A DNA stretch of 53,874 bases from Clostridiales bacterium. Its GTDB lineage: Bacteria > Bacillota > Clostridia > Christensenellales > CAG-138. The stretch is taken from NCBI GenBank assembly GCA_918244965.1, contig CAKJYC010000062.1, positions 1-53,874 on the forward strand, given 5' to 3'. A model generated the notes under the pieces. It was not told the DNA's origin and did no database searches. It worked only from the letters and a program-made list of their open reading frames with translations. The stretch's first letter is position 1, and every line of letters begins with the position of its first letter. Below are positions 15,335 to 24,273 of the stretch, in pieces. Position numbers and translations under genes: made by a program.

Positions 15335-16318
15335 ATGAAAGAAGAGAGACTTTTGACATACGGCGACGCAATCAACGAGGGACATCGGATCGCGCTCAGA
15401 AACGATCCCGCCTGCTTCGTGATCGGACAGGGCGTCAACAACCCGTGGTTTGTCGGCAGAACGACGACCGGACTGATGGAGGAATTCGGTCCCATGCGGA
15501 TTATGGATTCTCCTGTCAGCGAGGCGGCGATGACCGGTGCGTGCATCGGTGCGGCCATGGCGGGCATGAAACCGATCGTGTTCCATCCGAGAATGGACTT
15601 TATGTACCTGACACTGGATCAGGTAGTCAACCATTGCGCTTCGTGGCATTACATGTTCAACGGGAAGGTCAACGTCCCGGTCGTGATCCGCGGCATTGTG
15701 AACCGCGGCGGCGAACAAGGCGCGCAGCATTCACAGAGTCCGTTCGGCGTGTATGCCAACATCCCCGGACTGAAGGTCGTCGCTCCTGCAACGCCGAAGG
15801 ATGCGAAGGGCCTGCTGATTGCAGCGGTCAACGATCCGGATCCGGTCATCTACATTGATGATCGTTGGTTGTATGATTCTGTCGGCGACGTGCCCGAGGG
15901 GGATTACGAGACGCCGATCGGAAAGGCCAATGTGTTGAAAACGGGAACGGACGTAACGGTTGTTGCCGCGTCCTTCATGGTGAAGGAAGCCATGAAGGCG
16001 GCGGCGGAGCTTGAATCGGAAGGCGTCTCGTGCGAGGTCGTCGATCTGCGCACATTGAAGCCCGTCGATATGGACACGGTCAACACAAGCGTTGCCAAAA
16101 CGGGACGAGCCGTGGTCAGTATTGCGGAATGGGCGTTTGCAAGCGTCACGGATTCCGTGACAAAGGGCATCTATGAAGCCAACTTCGGACGGCTGAAATC
16201 GCCGGTCAGAACGGTAACGCTGCCTGACTGCCCCGCACCCGCGAGCAAATCGCTCGAGGCGGCGTACTACATCTACGCAAAGGACATCGTAAAAGCGGTG
16301 AAAGAGACGTTCAGATGA
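15335..16318 (+). CDS. TPP-dependent 2-oxoacid dehydrogenase E1 beta-like subunit
   Basis: A 327-residue partner of the preceding alpha subunit. It has the pyrimidine-binding domain with DSPVSEAAMTGACIGAAMAG (the conserved Glu that activates TPP) and the C-terminal transketolase domain (VVDLRTLKPVDMDTV). RGGEQGAQHSQS is the usual central motif. Length is normal for E1 beta. The gene ends in an ATGA overlap with a glycosyltransferase, so it belongs to the polysaccharide operon and not to a housekeeping dehydrogenase operon. Confidence 0.88.
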   Translation: MKEERLLTYGDAINEGHRIALRNDPACFVIGQGVNNPWFVGRTTTGLMEEFGPMRIMDSPVSEAAMTGACIGAAMAGMKPIVFHPRMDFMYLTLDQVVNHCASWHYMFNGKVNVPVVIRGIVNRGGEQGAQHSQSPFGVYANIPGLKVVAPATPKDAKGLLIAAVNDPDPVIYIDDRWLYDSVGDVPEGDYETPIGKANVLKTGTDVTVVAASFMVKEAMKAAAELESEGVSCEVVDLRTLKPVDMDTVNTSVAKTGRAVVSIAEWAFASVTDSVTKGIYEANFGRLKSPVRTVTLPDCPAPASKSLEAAYYIYAKDIVKAVKETFR

Positions 16319-17406
16319 AAAAGATCCTGATCATCGCCAACGATTTTACGGCGATCCATCATTTCCGTATGGAGCTGTTGGAGCGGCTGCATGCAGATGG
16401 ATATGAAACGGTCCTTGCTATGCCGCATGACGAAAAGAATGAAGTATTCAGGTCGATCGTGACACGGCTCATTTCGGTCCCGATGAGTCGATTCGGGACG
16501 AATCCGCTTAAGGAGTACCAAACGTACAGGGCCATCCGGAAGATCATTCGTGCGGAAAAACCGGACACGGTGCTGACATATACGGCAAAGCCTAATATCT
16601 ACGGCGGACTGGCGGCGTCGGCGGAGAAAACGCCGTACATCGCGACTGTGACCGGGCTCGGCAGCAATTTTGATAAACAGAATCTGATCAGCCGGATTAT
16701 GATCCGGCTGGAAAAAAAGGCATTCAAACGGGCAAAGACCGTTTTTTTCCAGAACGAGCTGAACATGTCGATCCTACAGAGCCACGGTATCGCCGTGCAC
16801 AACAGCGCCCTTGTTCCGGGATCCGGCGTCAATCTCAGGATGAACAGCTTCGAGCCGTATCCGGAGCATGAAACGATCCGGTTCCTTGCGGCGGCAAGGA
16901 TCCGTCAGGATAAGGGCTATGACGAGCTGTTCGCCGTCATCAGGCGCTTTCATGATGAGGGGATCCCCGCTGAGTTTCATATCATCGGCTGGTATGAGGA
17001 GGAATCGTATCAGAGCGTTGTTGAGGACCTTCAGAAGAATTACGGCGTCCGGTTCTATGATTTTATCCCGCACGATCAGATGCATCAATACATTGCATCC
17101 TGTGACTGCCTGATTCAGCCGTCTCATCATGAAGGCATGTCCAACATCATTCTGGAAGCGGCTGCGACCGGCCGTCCGTGCATCGTATCGGATATCAACG
17201 GGTGCAAGGAAGCGGTACGGGATAAAGAAACGGGATTTCTTTTTCAGGTTAAGAACGCGGACGATATGTATGACAAGATGCGGATGTTTATGCGTATCGA
17301 CATGGCGCAGAGAGCCGAAATGGGACGAAAAGCCCGCGCGTTTATGGAGCAGGCCTTTGATCGCGACAGTGTCGTACAAACATATATAAACGAAATTAAC
17401 AGGTAG
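16315..17406 (+). CDS. Glycosyltransferase, GT4 family
   Basis: A 363-residue GT-B enzyme. The N-terminal domain has TYTAKPNIYGG and TGLGSNF, typical of PglA/CapM-type GT4 proteins; the C-terminal domain has FLAAARIRQDKGYDEL and the donor-binding PSHHEGMSNIILEAAATGRP. The retained E-x7-E pattern supports activity. It should add a sugar to the lipid-linked repeat unit on the cytoplasmic side. Close similarity in layout to PglA-like enzymes that add GalNAc to a 6-deoxy-HexNAc is suggestive only. ATGA overlap with the E1 beta gene. Confidence 0.9.
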   Translation: MKKILIIANDFTAIHHFRMELLERLHADGYETVLAMPHDEKNEVFRSIVTRLISVPMSRFGTNPLKEYQTYRAIRKIIRAEKPDTVLTYTAKPNIYGGLAASAEKTPYIATVTGLGSNFDKQNLISRIMIRLEKKAFKRAKTVFFQNELNMSILQSHGIAVHNSALVPGSGVNLRMNSFEPYPEHETIRFLAAARIRQDKGYDELFAVIRRFHDEGIPAEFHIIGWYEEESYQSVVEDLQKNYGVRFYDFIPHDQMHQYIASCDCLIQPSHHEGMSNIILEAAATGRPCIVSDINGCKEAVRDKETGFLFQVKNADDMYDKMRMFMRIDMAQRAEMGRKARAFMEQAFDRDSVVQTYINEINR

Positions 17407-17421
17407 AAGGAGAGTCAGGGA

Positions 17422-18735
17422 ATGAATCAACTCTATGAGCGGCTTGTAAACAAACAGGAAAAGCTGTCGCTGGTAGGTCTCGGCTATGTCGGGATGCCGA
17501 TAGCGGTGGCATTTGCGAGAAAAATAAATGTTATCGGATACGATCTGAACAAAAAGAAGATTGAGCTGTATAAAAACGGCGTCGATCCCACCCGCGAGGT
17601 CGGCAACGATACGATCCGCAATACGACTGTGGAGTTCACCGCGGACGAAACGAAGCTGCGTGAAGCAAAGTTCCACATCGTTGCAGTTCCCACTCCTGTC
17701 AACGATGACCACACCCCGGATCTGAGTCCGGTCGAAGGCGCAAGCACAATTCTCGGACGAAACCTTACCAAAGGCTCTGTCGTCGTATTTGAGTCCACCG
17801 TTTATCCCGGCGTGACCGAAGACGTCTGCGTACCGATCCTTGAAAAAGAGTCCGGGTTGAAGTGCGGCGTGGATTTCAAGATCGGTTATTCGCCGGAGCG
17901 CATCAATCCCGGTGACAAAGTCCATCGCCTTGAAACCATCAAAAAGATCGTATCCGGCATGGATGAGGAGACGCTCGACTGCGTCGCAAAGGTATATGAG
18001 CTGGTCGTGGACGCAGGTGTGCATCGCGCGGAAAGCATCAAGGTCGCAGAGGCGGCAAAGGTCATCGAAAACAGCCAGCGTGACATCAACATTGCGTTCA
18101 TGAATGAGTTGTCCATCATCTTCAATAAAATGGGCATTGATACAAAGAGCGTCCTCGAAGCGGCGGGAACCAAGTGGAATTTCCTGAAGTTTTATCCCGG
18201 TTTGGTCGGCGGACACTGCATCGGCGTCGATCCGTACTACCTTACCTATAAGGCCGAGATGCTCGGCTATCACAGCCAGATCATTCTGTCCGGCCGCCGC
18301 ATCAACGACGATATGGGCAAATACTGTGCGGAGAACTGCGTCAAGAACCTGATCGCGGCTGATAAGGCGGTCAAAGGCGCAAAGGTTGCGATCCTCGGCT
18401 TTACATTCAAAGAAAACTGCCCCGACACGCGCAACACCAAGATCATTGATATCGTCAACGAACTGAAGGAATACGGCATTCAGCCCGTCATTGCGGATCC
18501 GCAGGCAGATGCGGACGAGGCGAAGCGTTTGTACGGCGTGGAATTCGTCGATCTCGATTCCATCCGCGATATGGACGCGGTCATCCTTGCGGTCGCGCAT
18601 ACGGAGTTCACGTCGTTCACGATGGATGCGGTGGACAAGTTCTTCGGCAAAGGCAGAAAGGTTTTGCTGGACCTCAAGGGACTTCTGAACCGCAAGGAAT
18701 ACGAGGCGGCAGGATACAGCTACTGGAGACTTTGA
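17422..18735 (+). CDS. UDP-N-acetylhexosamine 6-dehydrogenase (WbpO/TviB type)
   Basis: A 437-residue nucleotide-sugar dehydrogenase with the three usual domains. The N-terminal NAD fold is LSLVGLGYVGMPIAVAFA, the central helix includes SPERINPGDKVH, and the catalytic Cys266 lies in GGHCIGVDPYYLT. The C-terminal UDP-binding domain has ILGFTFKENCPDTRNTKI. Two NAD-dependent oxidations turn a UDP-HexNAc into its uronic acid. The FKENCPDTRN variant and its pairing with the next 4-epimerase resemble the TviB/TviC and WbpO/WbpP pairs, so UDP-GalNAcA is the best guess. Confidence 0.9.
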   Translation: MNQLYERLVNKQEKLSLVGLGYVGMPIAVAFARKINVIGYDLNKKKIELYKNGVDPTREVGNDTIRNTTVEFTADETKLREAKFHIVAVPTPVNDDHTPDLSPVEGASTILGRNLTKGSVVVFESTVYPGVTEDVCVPILEKESGLKCGVDFKIGYSPERINPGDKVHRLETIKKIVSGMDEETLDCVAKVYELVVDAGVHRAESIKVAEAAKVIENSQRDINIAFMNELSIIFNKMGIDTKSVLEAAGTKWNFLKFYPGLVGGHCIGVDPYYLTYKAEMLGYHSQIILSGRRINDDMGKYCAENCVKNLIAADKAVKGAKVAILGFTFKENCPDTRNTKIIDIVNELKEYGIQPVIADPQADADEAKRLYGVEFVDLDSIRDMDAVILAVAHTEFTSFTMDAVDKFFGKGRKVLLDLKGLLNRKEYEAAGYSYWRL

Positions 18736-18753
18736 TTTTTGTCAGGAGACGGT

Positions 18754-19728
18754 ATGGGTTATCAAAACGTACAATTTCCGGAAAACAGCGTTTTCCTGGT
18801 GACGGGCGGAGCCGGTTTTATCGGCTCCAATCTATGTGAAGCGATTCTGAACCTCGGATATAAGGTCCGTTGCCTCGACGATTTATCCACGGGCAAGCAG
18901 GCGAACGTCGATCTGTTTATCGACCATCCGAACTATACGTTCATCAAAGGCGATATCAAGGATCTCGATACCTGCATGGCTGCATGCGACGGCGTTGATT
19001 ATGTGCTGAATCAGGCGGCATGGGGTTCAGTCCCGCGTTCCATCGAGATGCCGCTGTTCTACTGCATGAACAACATCATGGGTACGCTGAACATGCTCGA
19101 GGCTGCAAGGCAGAAGGGCGTGAAAAAGTTTGTCTACGCAAGCTCATCCTCTGTGTACGGAGACGAGCCGGTTCTGCCGAAGAAGGAAGGGCGCGAGGGC
19201 AACCTCCTGTCTCCGTATGCGGTCAGCAAGCGCGCGGACGAGGAATGGGCGAAGCAGTATACCCGTCATTACGGGTTAGATACATACGGCCTGCGTTATT
19301 TCAATGTATTCGGCCGCCGGCAGGATCCGAACGGCGCGTACGCCGCAGTCATTCCGAAGTTCATTAAGCAGCTTCTGCACGGAGAGGTCCCGACCATCAA
19401 CGGCGACGGACGGCAGAGCCGCGACTTCACCTATATCGAAAACGTGATCGAGGCGAATCTGAAGGCGTGTCTGGCGCCGCACGAGGCGGCGGGCGAGGCG
19501 TTCAACATCGCTTACGGCGGCCGCGAGTACCTGCTTGATATCTATTATGGGCTTACCGAAGCGCTCGGCGTCAACGTTGAGCCGCATTTCGGCCCGGACC
19601 GCGCCGGGGACATCAAGCACAGCAACGCTGACATCGGCAAGGCACGCGAGCTGCTCGGCTACGATCCGGACTGGTCCTTCGACCGCGGCATCAAGGCTGC
19701 GATCGCGTGGTATAAGGAACATCTTTGA
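18754..19728 (+). CDS. UDP-GlcNAc/GlcNAcA 4-epimerase (WbpP/TviC type)
   Basis: A 324-residue extended SDR enzyme. The NAD motif TGGAGFIGSNL is near the N-terminus; the active site has SSSSVYGDEPVLPK and Tyr155-x3-Lys159 (SPYAVSKRADE). PVLPK.E after VYGD is shared with WbpP/TviC, which act on N-acetylated substrates. ATG 18754 follows CAGGAG by 5 bases; the frame extends upstream to a TTG at 18739 without a ribosome site. With the dehydrogenase before it, it probably supplies a galacto-configured HexNAc or its uronic acid. Confidence 0.88.
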   Translation: MGYQNVQFPENSVFLVTGGAGFIGSNLCEAILNLGYKVRCLDDLSTGKQANVDLFIDHPNYTFIKGDIKDLDTCMAACDGVDYVLNQAAWGSVPRSIEMPLFYCMNNIMGTLNMLEAARQKGVKKFVYASSSSVYGDEPVLPKKEGREGNLLSPYAVSKRADEEWAKQYTRHYGLDTYGLRYFNVFGRRQDPNGAYAAVIPKFIKQLLHGEVPTINGDGRQSRDFTYIENVIEANLKACLAPHEAAGEAFNIAYGGREYLLDIYYGLTEALGVNVEPHFGPDRAGDIKHSNADIGKARELLGYDPDWSFDRGIKAAIAWYKEHL

Positions 19729-19752
19729 GAAAGACAGAGAGCGTTGAATCTG

Positions 19753-20889
19753 ATGAGAATTGTATTCGTGCATGATCATAAGTTCAGAGAAGTCGAAGGT
19801 TCTATTTATTCTCCGGGCGGTCTGTCAAACGAGATCCTGTCAAGATATACGCAGTGGTTTGATTCGATCACAGTTGTCGGGAGAATACTCCACGAGGATC
19901 ATGTTCAGAAAGGGTACAGCAAGATAGAGAATCCCTGTGTTGCCGTTGTAACAAATACAGGGCTTGAAAGACTCGTAAAGGAAGCGGACGCAGTCATTGT
20001 GCGGCTGCCGAGCATCAATGGGTATAAGGCTGTAAGGTATGCAAAAAAACATAAAAAGCCCTATCTCGTAGAAGTGGTCGGATGCACACTTGACGCATAT
20101 TGGAATCACGGTTTGACAGGCAAGGTTTTTGCGTTGCCCGCATTTATTGTGATGCGGCATTCCGTAAGGAATGCGCCGTACGCGCTCTATGTGACGTCCG
20201 CATTTCTGCAAAAGCGCTATCCCTGCAGGGGGAAGACTGCGGGGATCTCGGACGTCGCGATCGAACCGGCGGATCAGACGGTTCTGGAAAAACGGATTCA
20301 CAAGATCGCCGAAGGCGGCGGCACGATCATTCTCGGCACGGCCGGCGCGATCGACGTTGCATACAAGGGACAGGAATTCGTGATCCGCGCCATTCCGGAG
20401 ATCGAACGCGCAACGGGAAAGACCGTCCGATACGAGCTTGCAGGCGCCGGCGATCCTTCACGTCTCAAACGCATCGCCGAGGAATGCTGCGTTTCGGACA
20501 AGGTGCGGTTTTTGGGTACGGTCAAACATGACGAGATCTTTTCCTGGTTCGATTCGCTCGATCTGTATATTCAGCCGAGCATGCTTGAGGGCTTGTCCCG
20601 CGCGGTCGTCGAGGCAATGAGCCGCGGGCTTCCCTGCGTTGCGGCAAAGGCCGGCGGCAACCCGGAGCTGATCGAAAAGGATTATTTGTTCCCGAAGGGA
20701 AACAAGCGGCGCATTCCGACAGAGATCGCACGCTGCATTTTGCGTGCCGAAAAGGATGCGGAGCGCTGTGCTGCGCGCAATTATGAGCGCGCAAACGGCT
20801 GCTACTGCAGAGAAACGCTGGAAGCAAGCCGCAACGCATTCTATTTGGATTTCGCGCATTCGGGAAAGGACGCTTCCGATTTGAAATGA
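19753..20889 (+). CDS. Glycosyltransferase, GT4 family
   Basis: About 378 residues. The start MRIVFVHDHKF is typical of GT4 enzymes, and the C-terminal donor domain has FLGTVKHDEIFSWFDSLDLYIQPSMLEGLSRAVVEAMSRGLP with the E-x7-E motif. The N-terminal acceptor domain is only weakly like known families, as usual. I chose ATG 19753; TTG 19744 is an alternative because the only purine-rich ribosome-like sequence (GAGAG) lies near 19737. A membrane-associated helix may lie near LPAFIVMRH. Its stop overlaps the polymerase start by ATGA. Confidence 0.87.
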   Translation: MRIVFVHDHKFREVEGSIYSPGGLSNEILSRYTQWFDSITVVGRILHEDHVQKGYSKIENPCVAVVTNTGLERLVKEADAVIVRLPSINGYKAVRYAKKHKKPYLVEVVGCTLDAYWNHGLTGKVFALPAFIVMRHSVRNAPYALYVTSAFLQKRYPCRGKTAGISDVAIEPADQTVLEKRIHKIAEGGGTIILGTAGAIDVAYKGQEFVIRAIPEIERATGKTVRYELAGAGDPSRLKRIAEECCVSDKVRFLGTVKHDEIFSWFDSLDLYIQPSMLEGLSRAVVEAMSRGLPCVAAKAGGNPELIEKDYLFPKGNKRRIPTEIARCILRAEKDAERCAARNYERANGCYCRETLEASRNAFYLDFAHSGKDASDLK

Positions 20890-22334
20890 GAAAATACTCG
20901 ATCCCGCTAAAAGACATACTGCTCTATGCAATCACTCTGGCGCTGTCTGTCGCCGCATATTTGATCTATCTGAACGGAAACGATGCGCAGTATTCCGAGC
21001 TTGTCGTTGCCGCTGTTCTGTATACTGCAGCGTATGTGCTGGGCCTGATTGTCATCAAGCGCAAAACTGACACATTCAACAGCCTGATGACTTTCTTTTG
21101 GACGTCGTTCTTTCTTTTTCACGGAAGTCAGGCAGTCATGCGGGTTGTCGGCCTCGGCGAATTCAGCGGATACGATATTTTCTATTTCCATCAGATGGAG
21201 GATATCATTCAAGCGACGCTTTACAGCACGATTTGTGAGCTGTTCTTTGTATTTGGCATGATGCTGAATCCGGTGAAGCGCAGCGAGACCAACGCCGGCT
21301 TCAACACAGATCACTACCTGTTTGTGCTGAAGAATGTCGGAAAGGCATTCGTGATCGCCGCGACGATTCCGTTTGCAGTATATCTCGTACTGATTCTTCG
21401 CGCCGGCGTGACGGTCGGATACGGTGCGATCAATGACTACTCAAACTATGCGTCGTCGACCATCATCAAGATCATCGTCATTTTGGTAGATTTCTTTGTG
21501 ATCGGTTCGTTCTTCATGATGATCGCCTGTTACAAGAACAAGTGGGCGTACAGAGCGTTCATCGGCGTCATTCTCGTCTACAGCATCGTTCTCCTGTCGC
21601 TGGGCGAACGCACGGAGCCTTCCAGCCTGATTCTTCTCGTGCTTTGGATCGACAACTACCTGTGCACCATGTCGGGCAACACGGCCGAAGCCAGACGGAA
21701 ACGGATTATTGCGGGCGTTTTGCTTGCGATCCTGATCATTGTCTTCCCGTCGATCATGGCGCTGCGGCACAAGGGCATCATTTCCTTCTCGGCGCTGATC
21801 GGCGATATCCGCGAGAACGGTATGTTTGAATCGCTGAAGGGATCTATTGCAGGCATTGGATTCAGCGAGATGCCGCTGATTGAGGTCCGCACAATGGTTG
21901 CCTCCGGCGAACCGCTGCGTTACGGAACCACATATCTTGCCGCGCTGACAAACACCGTGCCATTCCTCGGGTTTGCAAAGGAATACGCAAATCTTTCAAC
22001 ATGGCTGATGGAACGGCTTCACATGGCATACGGACCGGGCTTTTCCATGGCGGCGGAGGCATACCTGAACTTTAAGGACTTTCCGTTCCCGCTGATTCTG
22101 TATGGTTTTTTGATTTCTAGAGCCCTGATGTGGAAAAAGGACGACATTGATCTTCGCCGGATGATTCGAGGAATCATCTTCATCATCACTTGTCTGACAC
22201 TTCCGCGAAGGGAACTGTCGGGACGTATTCGTGATATCGTGTATCTGGTCATCCTGCTTCCAATCGTCATTGATACGTTTTACCGGAAGAAAAACAAGGC
22301 TGGCAACCAATTGTACGAGGATTACAAATCATGA
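20886..22334 (+). CDS. wzy: Wzy-like oligosaccharide repeat-unit polymerase
   Basis: A 482-residue integral membrane protein with roughly 11-12 hydrophobic helices and a long extracellular loop near residues 310-380 (holding RYGTTYLAALTNTVPFLG). This matches O-antigen/EPS polymerases of the Wzy/EpsG class, which share topology more than sequence. It would polymerise flipped repeat units on the outer face of the membrane. It lies among glycosyltransferases and upstream of a flippase, which supports the call. No strict motif proves it. Confidence 0.8.
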   Translation: MRKYSIPLKDILLYAITLALSVAAYLIYLNGNDAQYSELVVAAVLYTAAYVLGLIVIKRKTDTFNSLMTFFWTSFFLFHGSQAVMRVVGLGEFSGYDIFYFHQMEDIIQATLYSTICELFFVFGMMLNPVKRSETNAGFNTDHYLFVLKNVGKAFVIAATIPFAVYLVLILRAGVTVGYGAINDYSNYASSTIIKIIVILVDFFVIGSFFMMIACYKNKWAYRAFIGVILVYSIVLLSLGERTEPSSLILLVLWIDNYLCTMSGNTAEARRKRIIAGVLLAILIIVFPSIMALRHKGIISFSALIGDIRENGMFESLKGSIAGIGFSEMPLIEVRTMVASGEPLRYGTTYLAALTNTVPFLGFAKEYANLSTWLMERLHMAYGPGFSMAAEAYLNFKDFPFPLILYGFLISRALMWKKDDIDLRRMIRGIIFIITCLTLPRRELSGRIRDIVYLVILLPIVIDTFYRKKNKAGNQLYEDYKS

Positions 22335-23452
22335 AAGTGCTTCATGTACTCAGCAAGCTCGAAAAGGGCGGCGCGGAATCCAGAATTCTGGAGATGCAGC
22401 GGAACTTGAGCCCAAAGGGCGTGGTATTTGATTATCTGCTTCGTGAAGGCGGCGATCACTTTTATACAAAAGAAGCTGCCGGAATGGGCAGTACATTCCA
22501 TGTGATCCCGCAGCCCGGCATTCGCTCAATGTTCAGGTATATTCGCAGAGTTCGCGATCTTGTCAAAGGAAACTACGATGTGGTTCATTCGCATCTGTCC
22601 GTTTTCTCGGGATTCGTTCTGCTTGGAGCGAAGCTCGGCGGCGCAAAGATCCGCATCGCGCATTCGCGGTCCGGCCCGCTTCCATCCGAGATTAAGAAAT
22701 TTCCGCTGAAGCGGAAGATCCTTCTGCATTTTTATCATTTCCTGATCCGGCATACGGCGACGCATCGCGTTTCGTGCAGTTCAGACGCGGCGATCTACCT
22801 GTACGGCGAAAAGGACGTGAAGAAGGGCCGTATCCTTTATATTCGCAATGCGGTCGACTTTGACCGGTTCAACGTCAGCGAATCGAAGGAAACGATCAAA
22901 GAACGGTACGGGATCGAACCGGAAACGGAGGTGCTGGTCAGCGTAGGCAATCTCCTCCCGGTCAAGAATCATGTCTATCTTGCGGACGTTTTCCATGCCT
23001 ATCGCAAGCTGAACCCGAATTCGGTCCTGCTGATCGCGGGTGAAGGCCCGGAACGCGAACGAATCGAGGAAAAGCTCAAAGAACTCGGCGACGATCACAT
23101 CGTGCTGCTCGGACGCTGCGATACCGTCCCGGCACTGCTTTCGATTGCAGACTGCTTTGTTATGACCTCTAAATATGAGGGCGTTCCCGGCGCGGCGATC
23201 GAGGCGCTGGCCTCCGGCGTACCGTGCTTTCTTTCGGACAAAATCACACGGGACATTGACTTCGGTGAGGACGTCACCCGCTATTTTTCCATTGAATTGG
23301 ATCCTGCGGAGGTTGCAAAGATCATCTTCGACGGCAGAAACGGAATGCGGCATGACAAGGCGGCGTTTCAGAAGATCCTGTACGACAGCGGCTATGAGAT
23401 CAACGTCGCGTGCGCCGAGATGCTGAAGATCTACGAGGGCAGGGTAAAATGA
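22331..23452 (+). CDS. Glycosyltransferase, GT4 family (EpsF-like)
   Basis: A 373-residue GT-B enzyme. The start MKVLHVLSKLEKGGAES is characteristic of EpsF-like GT4 proteins; YDVVHSHLS and HSRSGP follow. The donor domain has SVGNLLPVKNH, LIAGEGPERE and TSKYEGVPGAAIEALASGVP. It should extend the lipid-linked repeat unit. ATGA overlaps join it to the polymerase before and to the LicD gene after. Confidence 0.9.
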   Translation: MKVLHVLSKLEKGGAESRILEMQRNLSPKGVVFDYLLREGGDHFYTKEAAGMGSTFHVIPQPGIRSMFRYIRRVRDLVKGNYDVVHSHLSVFSGFVLLGAKLGGAKIRIAHSRSGPLPSEIKKFPLKRKILLHFYHFLIRHTATHRVSCSSDAAIYLYGEKDVKKGRILYIRNAVDFDRFNVSESKETIKERYGIEPETEVLVSVGNLLPVKNHVYLADVFHAYRKLNPNSVLLIAGEGPERERIEEKLKELGDDHIVLLGRCDTVPALLSIADCFVMTSKYEGVPGAAIEALASGVPCFLSDKITRDIDFGEDVTRYFSIELDPAEVAKIIFDGRNGMRHDKAAFQKILYDSGYEINVACAEMLKIYEGRVK

Positions 23453-24249
23453 ACTATGATGCGGAACGGCTGAAACAAACACAGCTGACGATTCTGGATT
23501 ATATCGTCGATGCTTGCGAACGGCATCGGATCCCATATTATCTGTTCTTTGGTTCTCTGCTTGGCGCTGTTCGGCACAGCGGTTACATTCCGTGGGACGA
23601 CGATCTGGACATCGCGTGTGTGCGTGACGATTATGAAAAGCTGATTTCTGTACTGAAAGAAGAACTGCCGATGCATCCGGAATTCTTCATTCAGGACCTT
23701 GCGACAGATCCGAAGAGCCCGGTGCTGCACACAAAGGTGCGAATGAACGGAACCGTCTGTATCGAACGAAACACGGTATCGGAGGAGCAGCATAAAGGCA
23801 TATTTGTCGATATCTTTCCGCTGGACGGCTTCAGGAAGGGCGTTGCGTCACGGCTTCGGGCGAAGTCCGTGAGACTGCTGTATTCGGCAAGAGGCAACGC
23901 GCTGTTCAAAAACCGGAAGCGCAGCGTTAAGCGACTGCTGTGTGCGCCGCTGTCGCACTTCGACGTCAAACGTTACAACACATGCATTCATAGGCTGATG
24001 ACGCATAACCGTCCGGATGAATGCAAAGAATTGACATGCTATATCTGCCGGTATAAAGCGGATCGGATATGCATCAGCCGGGACTGGCTGGAGCCTGCGA
24101 AAAAGCTGTCCTTTGAGGATCACATGTATGCTGTCCCGCATGATACAGATGCGGTATTGACAAAGCTGTACGGCAGCAATTACATGATGCTTCCGCCGGA
24201 GGACAAGCGGGTGACACACGCATATCAGGAAGTCAGCTGGCAGGATTGA
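23449..24249 (+). CDS. licD: LicD family phosphotransferase, candidate phosphonate transferase
   Basis: A 266-residue LicD protein. The family signature is complete: ACERHRIPYYLFFGSLLGA, HSGYIPWDDDLDIA with the acidic cluster WDDDLD at residues 49-54, and VDIFPLDG. LicD enzymes move phosphocholine or similar groups from a CDP/CMP donor to a sugar hydroxyl. The same operon encodes phosphonate synthesis and two cytidylyltransferase domains, so the donor here is most likely CMP-activated 2-hydroxyethylphosphonate. ATG 23449 overlaps the previous stop; the frame is open upstream to 23410. No other choline-pathway genes (licA, licB) are present. Confidence 0.9.
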   Translation: MNYDAERLKQTQLTILDYIVDACERHRIPYYLFFGSLLGAVRHSGYIPWDDDLDIACVRDDYEKLISVLKEELPMHPEFFIQDLATDPKSPVLHTKVRMNGTVCIERNTVSEEQHKGIFVDIFPLDGFRKGVASRLRAKSVRLLYSARGNALFKNRKRSVKRLLCAPLSHFDVKRYNTCIHRLMTHNRPDECKELTCYICRYKADRICISRDWLEPAKKLSFEDHMYAVPHDTDAVLTKLYGSNYMMLPPEDKRVTHAYQEVSWQD

Positions 24250-24273
24250 CCGGTCGGGAATCGGAAAACTGTG

